Shown: piece after piece, positions 1 through 6,221 of the stretch | How the letters are laid out: each line of letters starts with the position of its first letter | Numbering within the stretch: position 1 is the first letter of the stretch | Assembly (NCBI GenBank): GCA_900557355.1 | Contig: USSR01000403.1 | Span: 1 to 6,479, forward strand | Length of the DNA: 6,479 nt | From: an uncultured Bacteroides sp. | GTDB taxonomy: Bacteria > Bacteroidota > Bacteroidia > Bacteroidales > Bacteroidaceae | Direction of reading: 5' to 3' | Notes under the pieces: model-generated | The model's input: the letters and a program-made list of their open reading frames with translations, nothing else | Told to the model about the DNA's origin: nothing | The model's database searches: none | Position numbers and translations under genes: made by a program

Positions 1-348
1 CACCGCCGTTTCTTTGGCATACTTATCACGTTCCATTTTGTTTGTTTCTGCTGGATATTCTTCCGCAATGCCGACTTTTCCACTTCATTGGATATGATCA
101 AACAGATCTGTACCACTTTCCGCCCGCAACTTTTTCCGCAATTGATTGCAGGCTATTGGGAAGTGTTTGCACTGATGGCATTGGGGTTCTGCCTGCATTT
201 CTGCCCCGACCGTTGGGAGAATGCTTGTTGTAAAACAGTGATCCGCCTCCCCCTGATGGGAAAGGCGGTTCTGATGCTTGCTTTAATTTACTTGGTAATC
301 CAGATGAAGAGTACGGAGATTCAGCCTTTCATTTACTTCCAGTTCTGA
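1..348 (+). CDS. MBOAT family membrane O-acyltransferase (AlgI/DltB-like), C-terminal part
   Basis: This reading frame is open from the first base of the window and ends at TGA 346-348, leaving the last 115 residues of a longer protein. The visible part begins with HRRFFGILITFHFVCFCWIFFRNADF. The phrase TFHFVCFCWIFFRNADF matches the late conserved segment of MBOAT proteins of the AlgI/DltB type, where a His-containing helix is followed by a WxFFR-A motif. Further hydrophobic helices follow, around residues 52-65 and 88-101, and the protein ends in IQPFIYFQF, a common ending in Bacteroidota members. Family members sit in the inner membrane and pass acyl groups, usually acetyl, to exported polysaccharides or cell-wall polymers. 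The acceptor cannot be told here because the upstream partner genes are outside the window. An internal ATG at 88 is not a real start, since homology continues upstream of it. The last 20 bp overlap the convergent gene ending at 329. Confidence 0.85.
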   Translation, partial: HRRFFGILITFHFVCFCWIFFRNADFSTSLDMIKQICTTFRPQLFPQLIAGYWEVFALMALGFCLHFCPDRWENACCKTVIRLPLMGKAVLMLALIYLVIQMKSTEIQPFIYFQF

Positions 349-937
349 TAGTCTCACTCTCAAACTCTTTCAGTTCTGCCAGTCCTTGCTCTACTTCTTT
401 GATTTTTTGTTCGTGCAGCTTCAGTTTCGTATAACTGTAGATGCAGCCTATAATCATTACTGCCAATACAGGTAGGAAAGCGTAGGGATTGGTAATTTTA
501 CTCTCTGAAATCATAAAGATTATTACGGAGCCAAGGCCGAGAATGGTACCGTACTTCTTGTTATAGCTATAGAATTTTCTATATTTCAGGACTGTACGGG
601 TCAACTCATTCACTTTCATATAATTCAGCTTAAACTTGGATAAACTATAAAGGATTACTGATTGAAAAAGCAAAGCCAAAAACATTACAGCTTCCAGAAG
701 TATGAATGAACTCTGTTTCATATTGATTCCCAGAAATCTGTTTGCGGGCAGTACAATCAGGGCGACGAGCAGGAGGATATAAAGTCCTCGTAATTCCTGA
801 TTATAAATACTATCATAAGCCGATTTTGTTTTACTTGCAACCATTTCTTCAATGATTCTCTTATTCAATATCTCATTCTGTTCCAAACGCTCGTTCAGGA
901 CATTCCAACTATTTTTCATTTCATCTAAATTCATCAT
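329..937 (-). CDS. Four-helix membrane protein paired with ECF sigma factor, putative anti-sigma/signalling partner
   Basis: This 202-residue protein has no signal peptide. Residues 1-49 are charged and cytoplasmic-looking, with a likely short coiled coil (LNERLEQNEILNKRIIEEM). Four hydrophobic segments follow near 51-68, 78-98, 130-145 and 152-170. A charged helical tail (about 171-192) follows. The ATG at 935-937 is immediately followed by a second ATG, and either could be used. The gene begins 9 bp after the stop of the ECF sigma gene on the same strand, so the two are very probably co-transcribed. Small membrane proteins in this position often act as anti-sigma factors. Two classical features are missing: the HxxxCxxC zinc anti-sigma motif (the only cysteine is near residue 165) and the FecR-type periplasmic domain. 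The anti-sigma role is therefore inferred from position and topology, and I do not recognise a named family with certainty. Its 3' end overlaps the MBOAT gene tail to tail. Confidence 0.75.
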   Translation of the reverse strand: MMNLDEMKNSWNVLNERLEQNEILNKRIIEEMVASKTKSAYDSIYNQELRGLYILLLVALIVLPANRFLGINMKQSSFILLEAVMFLALLFQSVILYSLSKFKLNYMKVNELTRTVLKYRKFYSYNKKYGTILGLGSVIIFMISESKITNPYAFLPVLAVMIIGCIYSYTKLKLHEQKIKEVEQGLAELKEFESETIRTGSK

Positions 938-946
938 TTTTCAGTT

Positions 947-1438
947 TTAAGAGTTAGACATGTTTTTCAGATTCTCTTTGATGCGATAGAGTTTTACGGC
1001 CACATAATTCTTGGAGATCCCCAATATATCAGCAATTTCCTGATGACTCCGTTCTTCAAGCCAAAGCAAAATCAGCGCGCGCTCCAGTTTGCCCAGCATG
1101 TTTATCATGCGATAAAGTTCACGGAGTTGGGATGTCTTTTCTTCTTCATCGGCAAAGGCTGATTCCAGATCAATAGTGATGGGAACCACGACCGGTCTTG
1201 AATTGGATTTGCGGAAAAAAGATATACAGGTATTCAACGCAATCCGATAAACCCAGGTAGATGCTTTGCACTCGCCCCGGAAGCGAGGAAAAGATTTCCA
1301 TAAGTTTATCACGGTCTCTTGATACAGATCATTGAGACTGTCACTGTCTGTGGCATAGATATAGCAGACCTTGTAGATAATCTGTTTATATTCTGTCACG
1401 AAGTCAACGAATTGCTTTTCCAACTTTCTAGTGTCCAT
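947..1438 (-). CDS. RNA polymerase ECF-type sigma-70 factor
   Basis: This 163-residue protein has the two-domain build and usual length of an extracytoplasmic-function sigma factor. Region 2 spans about residues 10-78, with DLYQETVINLWKSF (2.2, core polymerase contact) and FRGECKASTWVYRIALNTC (2.3-2.4, -10 recognition and melting). A short variable linker (about 79-105) leads to region 4, about 106-160. Its helix-turn-helix SHQEIADILGISKNYVAVKLYRIKENL would bind the -35 element. It should direct core RNA polymerase to a small regulon, probably including its own promoter (candidate at 1459-1486). The ATG at 1436-1438 lies just downstream of that promoter, which supports this start. The membrane protein gene follows after 9 bp and is the likely partner that holds the sigma factor inactive until a signal arrives. 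No SusC/SusD or FecR genes adjoin it, so it is not an obvious polysaccharide-utilisation sigma factor. The family call is firm; the regulon is unknown. Confidence 0.93.
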   Translation of the reverse strand: MDTRKLEKQFVDFVTEYKQIIYKVCYIYATDSDSLNDLYQETVINLWKSFPRFRGECKASTWVYRIALNTCISFFRKSNSRPVVVPITIDLESAFADEEEKTSQLRELYRMINMLGKLERALILLWLEERSHQEIADILGISKNYVAVKLYRIKENLKNMSNS

Positions 1439-1458
1439 AATTTAACTCTTTACTTCAT

Positions 1459-1486
1459 TAGTCGCATGACAGAGTATTCGATTACA
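1459..1486 (-). promoter_or_regulatory. Candidate ECF-type autoregulatory promoter of the sigma operon
   Basis: Read on the minus strand, TGTAAT (1481-1486) is followed by a 16-nt spacer and CGACTA (1459-1464). The pair resembles the TGTAAC / CGTCTA pattern that I recall in front of Bacteroidota ECF sigma genes; the element positions and spacing are seen directly. Transcription would start a few bases below 1459, leaving a very short leader before the ATG at 1438. No TAnnTTTG housekeeping box is seen in this region. The match is by eye, with one difference in each hexamer. Confidence 0.5.
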
Positions 1487-1514
1487 AGCTTTGAGAATAA
1501 TTATTCAGATACGA

Positions 1515-1568
1515 ATTGAGCGAATTATACGGATTTGCAATTAAATGAATCCGTATAATCCGCTCAAT
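1515..1568 (-). terminator. Long stem-loop downstream of the hexosaminidase gene, probable terminator or 3' stabilising hairpin
   Basis: Two 21-nt arms (1515-1535 and 1548-1568) are inverted copies around a 12-nt loop. The only imperfection is position 1523 against 1560. In plus-strand RNA this is an A-C mismatch, but in minus-strand RNA it is an allowed G-U pair, so the full stem forms only in the hexosaminidase transcript, about 43 nt after that gene's stop. No clear U-tract follows, so termination is not certain. An mRNA-stabilising role or a DNA operator is also possible. Confidence 0.6.
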
Positions 1569-1611
1569 CAGCGTTATGAGAAATGATACTGAGTGGTCTT
1601 CCTGTATTTTA

Positions 1612-3945
1612 TCAGTCCACCTCTATTTCATCAATGAACATATAAGCTGCTTTTCCTTCGCCTGCATGTCCTTTCGGCAAGGCAGGGCTACGCTTGATAA
1701 CAACTTTCACATACCGTGCTTTTACCGGATCGAAAGTTATCTCATAGTTTTCCACACCCTTCTTATCAATGTTTGTTTCTGCCGGAATATCTTTAGCAGC
1801 TACTTCGCGGAACTCTTTGTTATCGTCAGATATAGAGACTACCAACCCTGTGCTTCCCATAATCCAGGCACTCATATCAACAATGGCATTCGTAGCTACC
1901 CGCTTGATTTCCGTTTCCTGTCCCAGGTCGATGATGGCTTCCACATCACCACCTACAAAACCTAACCAGGCTCCGGTGGCATAGCTATCATTTCCCTTCA
2001 TACCATCTACTAAGGTGATAGCACCTCCGAATTTATACTTTTCCGAAGGCTGGAAGGTCAGTTCAATAGGGCAATATGTAGCCTTATTGAAAGAAATCTT
2101 TTTATTCACCACTTTGCTCTTTCCTTCCGGGCGGATAACCACTGCCTGGAAATCTGCTGTTTCAGTAATGACAACAGGCTCTATGTATTTCAATGAAGCT
2201 GTAGTCGGTTCGGTCCCATCTAATGTATAATAAATAGGAGCGTCATCAATAGTACTCAATGTAACTACTACTGCTTTTTTGGCAACATCCGGTGTGAAAT
2301 CGGCCTTCAGGTCGAATACATGCTTGGCATAGTTGAAGCCATCTCTTTGATAGAACTTCATCAAGCTTGCCAGACGTGTGGTGAAATCTTTGAAATCTTT
2401 CTTTTCGGGCTGTGTCCATTGTACTTCGGCAAGGGCAGCCATACGGGGCAATACCATGTATTCCACGTGTTCGGTGGTGGCTATATACTCTGTCCATAAG
2501 TTGGCTTGGGCACCAATAATATGTTTTTTCTGTTCTTCATTCAGGTCGAAAGTAGGATCCAGGCTGTACACCTTTTCTATGGGGACATATCCACCGATAC
2601 CCAGCGGTTCATCCTTGGTGTCTGCCGTTTGATAATAATCGAAATAGCAATAGGTATTGGGCGTCATAATTACATCATGTCCCATTTGTGCGGCTTTTAT
2701 GCCTCCGGACGCTCCGCGCCAAGACATCACTGTTGCATTGGGTGCTACATCGCCTTCCAAAATTTCGTCCCAGCCGATAATCCGGCGTCCCTTGCTGTTC
2801 AGGAACTTCTCGATACGTGTCATGCAATAACTTTGCAGGCGATCTTCTGCTGTATGGTTTTTATCCGCTTTCAGACCTTCCGCTTTGATGCGCGCCTGAC
2901 ATTTCGGACATTCTTTCCAACGGTCACGTGGAGCTTCATCGCCACCGATGTGTACATACTCCGATGGAAATATTTCGATGATTTCACTCATTACATCTTC
3001 CAGGAATTGCATGGTTTTGTCATTGCCGATGCAGAGCACGTCTTCAAATACGCCCCAACGAGGACATACTTCGTATGGTCCACCTGTACATCCCATTTCT
3101 GGATAAGCAGCCAATGCGGCAAGCATGTGTCCCGGCAGATCCACTTCCGGAATTACTGTGATGTAGCGCTCCTGCGCATACTTTACAATTTCTTTAGCTT
3201 CTTCCTGTGTATAGAAACCACCGTATGGCGTATTGTCATACTCTTGTGTGTTTCTTCCGATTACCGTGCGGCTGCGTTGAGAGCCTATTTCCGTTAGTTT
3301 CGGATATTTCTTAATCTCAATACGCCAGCCCTGGTCTTCCGTCAGATGCCAGTGGAAAGTATTCATATTGTGCAGTGCCAGTAAATCTATATACTTCTTG
3401 ATGAATTCGATGGGGAAGAAGTGACGCCCTACGTCGAGGTGCATACCGCGGTATGAGAATCGCGGTTCGTCCTTAATTTCTCCTGCCGGTATCAGGATGG
3501 TTGCTCCTTTGGCTTCGGCGGGGATGGATTTACGCAAAGTTTGAATACCGTAGAATACTCCGTTTTCAGTCTGGCCGTTGATGCTGATACCTTCAGGGGT
3601 GGTAGTCAGCACATAGCCTTCTTTGTTTGCAATGTCCGGGTCGAGTCCCAGTGTAATTGCATTTTTCACTTGCTCGCCTGCCGCGATAGCTTTTGTTTTT
3701 GGTGCATAACCTGTGGATTGCCGGATGTACTCCGACAGGAACTCTGCGTTGCGTTGTAGCAAGGCATTGTTTTCGGGATAGGCGATGAGAACATTTCCGT
3801 TTAGTTTGAACGGATTTCCTTGTGTCAGACTTACCTCCTGGGGGAGAGGTATTACTTGATAGTTGGCTTCTTGCTCTGTGCCGCACGAAGCGCATACCAA
3901 GGCAAGAGCACCCGCGAGGAGTGCGTGGTTAAGTTTTTTCATCAT
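1612..3945 (-). CDS. Beta-N-acetylhexosaminidase, GH20 lipoprotein with C-terminal Fn3-like and F5/8-type domains
   Basis: This 777-residue enzyme removes terminal beta-linked GlcNAc or GalNAc from glycans by substrate-assisted retaining hydrolysis. A lipoprotein signal peptide (MMKKLNHALLAGALALVCASC, Cys21) predicts membrane anchoring in the periplasm or at the cell surface. Residues about 28-155 form the GH20b domain. The catalytic barrel spans about 160-515. It contains YRGMHLDVGRHF (Arg166), HWHLTEDQGW, PEVDLPGH, the catalytic pair Asp336-Glu337 in VHIGGDEAP, Trp392, Trp409, Tyr434/Asp436, and Trp484/Glu486, which match the substrate-pocket residues known from Streptomyces GH20 enzymes. 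A chitobiase-type Fn3-like domain (about 553-620, with YYTLDGTEP) and an F5/8 type C or CBM32-like domain (about 640-777) follow. All key residues are present and the length is normal for such multidomain forms. ATG codons at 3943-3945 and 3940-3942 are both possible starts. It has its own promoter box and appears to be monocistronic. Host mucin or N-glycan sugars are plausible substrates, but this is inference. Confidence 0.96.
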   Translation of the reverse strand: MMKKLNHALLAGALALVCASCGTEQEANYQVIPLPQEVSLTQGNPFKLNGNVLIAYPENNALLQRNAEFLSEYIRQSTGYAPKTKAIAAGEQVKNAITLGLDPDIANKEGYVLTTTPEGISINGQTENGVFYGIQTLRKSIPAEAKGATILIPAGEIKDEPRFSYRGMHLDVGRHFFPIEFIKKYIDLLALHNMNTFHWHLTEDQGWRIEIKKYPKLTEIGSQRSRTVIGRNTQEYDNTPYGGFYTQEEAKEIVKYAQERYITVIPEVDLPGHMLAALAAYPEMGCTGGPYEVCPRWGVFEDVLCIGNDKTMQFLEDVMSEIIEIFPSEYVHIGGDEAPRDRWKECPKCQARIKAEGLKADKNHTAEDRLQSYCMTRIEKFLNSKGRRIIGWDEILEGDVAPNATVMSWRGASGGIKAAQMGHDVIMTPNTYCYFDYYQTADTKDEPLGIGGYVPIEKVYSLDPTFDLNEEQKKHIIGAQANLWTEYIATTEHVEYMVLPRMAALAEVQWTQPEKKDFKDFTTRLASLMKFYQRDGFNYAKHVFDLKADFTPDVAKKAVVVTLSTIDDAPIYYTLDGTEPTTASLKYIEPVVITETADFQAVVIRPEGKSKVVNKKISFNKATYCPIELTFQPSEKYKFGGAITLVDGMKGNDSYATGAWLGFVGGDVEAIIDLGQETEIKRVATNAIVDMSAWIMGSTGLVVSISDDNKEFREVAAKDIPAETNIDKKGVENYEITFDPVKARYVKVVIKRSPALPKGHAGEGKAAYMFIDEIEVD

Positions 3946-3974
3946 AAAATTGATTAGTATTAGTAAGTACTTTG

Positions 3975-3982
3975 CAAATATA
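3975..3982 (-). promoter_or_regulatory. Bacteroides-type -7 box for the hexosaminidase gene
   Basis: Minus-strand TATATTTG fits TAnnTTTG exactly and lies about 30 bp before the ATG at 3945, so the transcript would have a leader of roughly 25 nt. No good TTTG -33 box is seen at the right distance; GTTC about 20 bp upstream is a weak candidate. No Shine-Dalgarno sequence is visible before the start, and the leader is A/T-rich, as is common in this group. Confidence 0.6.
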
Positions 3983-4046
3983 ACGAAAAAATATTAACCT
4001 CCGAACTTTCTGAATCAGTTTAGATTGGCACTTTCCTACTGTGCCC

Positions 4047-4883
4047 TTATCCTCTCGTCATCCTATACTCCTTAGGCGACATCCCCGTATGCTTTTTAAA
4101 ATACCGTCCGAAGAACGACTGGTCGGGGAAATTATAGCGGTCGGCTATCTCTTTCAGCGACAGGTTGGTGGATTGCAGTGCCACTTTAATTTCCAGCATC
4201 AGGAATTCATCAATGATTTCTTTGGCGGAAATATTGCCTGCTTCCCTGGTGATGGCTGAGAGGTAGCGCGTGGAAATGCAGAGTTGTTCGGCATAGAAGG
4301 CCACATCCCGCTGGTTGGTGCAGTGAGTATGTACCAGGTGGATGAACTTCTTGAATAATTGCCCTTTCCGGTTGCTCCCTTCCAGTTGTTCTTTGGTGAA
4401 GTACCGCTGCACCTTATCATAAGTATCCAGAAAGAATATCTGAAGCAGGTTCTGGGCAATGCTTTCCTGAAACCTGTTTTCCTTGTCGCCATAGACGGCT
4501 GCGCTTGCACCTATCAGTCCCGTGATGGCCCTTATCGCTTCGGGATCCGTATGGGTATAGCACGCATTTTCTTTCATGAAATGCATGAAAGCCGGGTCCA
4601 GACGGAAACAGGCAACTTTTATCATTTCGCCCGAATAAGCGAAGTAATGTACCCGGAAATCCTTCGTGGCCGATTTCAATGAAAGAATGGAACCGGGCAG
4701 CAACATTACGTTCGTATTGGGAACGATGTGATATTCCTCTAAATCTATACTAAAATCCGCTTCCCCTTTGGTACAATACAGGAGTGCACCGTTGGTCAGT
4801 TTGATGAGGCGGTTGCGGTAAAAGTCCAGATCGTCCTCTCCGGCTCTGAATGTTTCTGCTTTGGTAGTTAATAATGGATTCAT
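4047..4883 (-). CDS. AraC/XylS-family transcriptional regulator
   Basis: With the ATG at 4881-4883 this is a 278-residue one-component regulator. The N-terminal part (about 15-100) looks like the cupin-type sensing domain of AraC proteins, and the middle is a helical linker. The C-terminal DNA-binding domain (about 175-278) has two helix-turn-helix units. The first is RDVAFYAEQLCISTRYLSAITREAGNI-like at about 192-220. The second is LSLKEIADRYNF followed by FFGRYFKKHTGMSPKEYR, the diagnostic AraC signature, at about 242-274. The frame is open upstream to a TTG at 4932-4934, but the probable -7 box (4912-4919) lies inside that extension, so the ATG start is preferred. The gene diverges from the RND efflux operon, an arrangement typical of a local regulator of the pump. 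The ligand is unknown. It is complete, with no missing motif. Confidence 0.93.
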   Translation of the reverse strand: MNPLLTTKAETFRAGEDDLDFYRNRLIKLTNGALLYCTKGEADFSIDLEEYHIVPNTNVMLLPGSILSLKSATKDFRVHYFAYSGEMIKVACFRLDPAFMHFMKENACYTHTDPEAIRAITGLIGASAAVYGDKENRFQESIAQNLLQIFFLDTYDKVQRYFTKEQLEGSNRKGQLFKKFIHLVHTHCTNQRDVAFYAEQLCISTRYLSAITREAGNISAKEIIDEFLMLEIKVALQSTNLSLKEIADRYNFPDQSFFGRYFKKHTGMSPKEYRMTRG

Positions 4884-4911
4884 ACTTGTCTTTTTGAGAA
4901 TTTTGATGCTA

Positions 4912-4919
4912 CAAAGGTA
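4912..4919 (-). promoter_or_regulatory. Bacteroides-type -7 box for the AraC-family gene
   Basis: Minus-strand TACCTTTG matches TAnnTTTG and lies 28 bp before the ATG at 4883, implying a leader of about 25 nt. A TTTG at 4932-4935 is only 12 bp upstream of it, too close for a normal -33 element, so this half of the promoter is unclear. The position of the box argues against the longer TTG start at 4934. Confidence 0.55.
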
Positions 4920-4946
4920 GGATATCTTTTTCAAACGTTAAGTGGC

Positions 4947-4965
4947 TTGTTCCGAAAATGAACAA
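4947..4965. promoter_or_regulatory. TTGTTC-N7-GAACAA inverted repeat, candidate operator
   Basis: Perfect 6-bp arms TTGTTC (4947-4952) and GAACAA (4960-4965) flank 7 bp, between the divergent regulator and pump promoters. A third TTGTTC lies at 4992-4997, next to the palindrome AACAAGTTGTT (4983-4993) and upstream of the pump -7 box. Repeated half-sites placed between divergent promoters fit binding by the neighbouring AraC protein, but no binding data can be read from sequence. Confidence 0.35.
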
Positions 4966-5007
4966 TGGAGTGCGACAAATGAAACAAGTTGTTGTTCAAA
5001 AACGGTA

Positions 5008-5015
5008 TACCTTTG
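5008..5015 (+). promoter_or_regulatory. Bacteroides-type -7 box for the RND efflux operon
   Basis: Plus-strand TACCTTTG matches TAnnTTTG and is the same octamer as the regulator's box on the other strand. It lies about 46 bp before the ATG at 5062, giving a leader near 40 nt. No canonical TTTG -33 box is present 19-21 bp upstream. That would suit an activator-dependent promoter and agrees with the repeats just upstream. Confidence 0.55.
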
Positions 5016-5061
5016 CCGCCGACATTTAGAAAAAGAAGTTTTTTCATTTAAAGATTGTAGT

Positions 5062-6218
5062 ATGATAACAAAGAAGAGATTGACAAAGCAGATGATGACG
5101 CTCATCTGTAGTGTGACATTGGCAGCATGCGGACAGGCTCCCACCGTGCAGACCAATTCAGAGTATGAAGTGATGGGAATCACGACTTCCGACAGAGAAT
5201 TGCAAACGGCCTACTCAGCGAGTATCCGTGGACGACAAGACATCGACATTTATCCGCAGGTATCCGGTTTCCTGACTAAGCTTTGTGTGGAAGAGGGGCA
5301 GTCCATCGTAAGGGGCAAGTGCTGTTCATCATCGATCAAGTGCCCTACCGTGCCGCTTTGCAGACTGCCGAGGCCAATGTGGAAGCAGCCCGCGCAAGTG
5401 TGGCTACCGCGCAACTGACGTATGACAGTAAGAAGGAGTTGTTTGCACAGAACGTAATTTCGGAGTTCGACTTGCAGACGTCTTACAATAACCTGTTGAC
5501 AGCAAAGGCGCAGTTGGCACAGACGGAAGCGCAGCGTGTGAGTGCTGCCAATAACCTCTCGTATACCGAGGTGAAAAGCCCTGCCGACGGGGTTGTAGGT
5601 ACTCTGCCTTATTGTGTGGGTGCTTTGGTGAGTGCCAGTTTGCCTAAACCGTTGACTACGGTTTCCGATAATTCTGATATGTACGTGTACTTCTCGATGA
5701 CGGAAAACCAGTTGCTGGATATGACCCGCCGCTATGGTTCCAAAAACAAGGCGCTCGAAGAAATGCCTTCCATTTCACTGATTCTGAATGATAAGTCGAC
5801 GTACCCCTCGCAGGGAAAGATAGAGACCATCAGCGGTGTGATAGATACATCGACCGGAACCGTCAGCCTGCGTGCCGTATTCCCCAATAAGGACGGATTG
5901 TTGCAGAGTGGTGGTTCGGGCAATGTGGTAGTCCCTGTTCAAAAACGGAATTGCATCGTTATTCCGCAAGCGGCCACTTATGAGTTGCAGGATAAAGTGT
6001 TTGTATTTAAGGTGATAGACGGCAAAGCACAGTCTGCTCCGGTAGATGTGACCCGTGTGAACGGAGGAAAAGAATATATAGTAGATAACGGTTTGAGTGT
6101 GGGCGACATCATCGTGGCCGAAGGAGTGGGCTTGCTGCGTGAAGGTACGCCGATACAGCCTAAATCAGCATCTTCAGCCACACAGCCAACTGCTAATCAA
6201 CAAACAAAGGAGGATTAA
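5062..6218 (+). pseudogene. RND efflux periplasmic adaptor (HlyD/MFP family) lipoprotein, broken by a single-base frameshift
   Basis: The start is ATG at 5062, giving a lipoprotein signal peptide with lipobox LAAC (Cys23). The first frame encodes 82 normal residues, to GQSI, then continues out of frame and stops at 5418 (118 aa). The remainder lies in another frame from about 5307 to the TAA at 6216-6218. Inserting one C at about 5307 gives GQSIRKGQVLFIIDQVPYRAAL and an intact 385-residue adaptor. Its parts are a barrel-sandwich domain in two halves (about 50-96 and 170-200, the latter with VKSPADGVVG), an alpha-hairpin coiled coil (about 96-168), a beta-barrel (about 200-290) and a membrane-proximal domain (about 290-365). 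The intact adaptor would join the inner-membrane pump to the outer-membrane channel. The downstream frame has no well-placed start of its own; the only upstream option is a TTG at 5283, inside coding sequence. No other damage is seen, so the change is recent or is a sequence error. Confidence 0.85.
6208..6213 (+). promoter_or_regulatory. Strong Shine-Dalgarno site of the RND transporter gene
   Basis: AGGAGG lies 8 nt before the ATG at 6222 and overlaps the last codons of the adaptor. It is the only textbook ribosome-binding site seen in this window. It could let the pump gene be translated even though translation of the upstream adaptor stops early at 5418. Confidence 0.7.
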
Positions 6219-6221
6219 TCC

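Noticed and set aside
88..348. Small stand-alone 86-residue membrane protein starting at ATG 88
   Set aside because: The same frame is open to the first base of the window, and the conserved MBOAT motif lies before position 88, so this is the end of a longer gene.
2506..3297. 263-codon open frame on the plus strand
   Set aside because: It lies entirely antisense to the GH20 catalytic domain, whose motifs are all conserved. Its own protein is rich in Cys, His and Phe with no recognisable domain, so it is a reading-frame shadow.
4027..4045. Hairpin GGCAC-N9-GTGCC just after the AraC stop, as a terminator
   Set aside because: The stem is only 5 bp, the loop is 9 nt and no U-tract follows, so it is too weak to call.
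4359..4682. 107-codon open frame on the plus strand inside the AraC gene
   Set aside because: It is antisense to a well-supported regulator, with no promoter, ribosome site or recognisable protein features.
4884..4934. N-terminal extension of the AraC protein from a TTG codon
   Set aside because: It would use a rare start and contains the probable -7 promoter box. The conserved protein begins after the ATG at 4881-4883.
5296..5320. Programmed -1 ribosomal frameshift in the adaptor gene
   Set aside because: There is no X XXY YYZ slippery heptamer around the break, and adaptors of this family are not known to use one. A lost C explains the sequence more simply.
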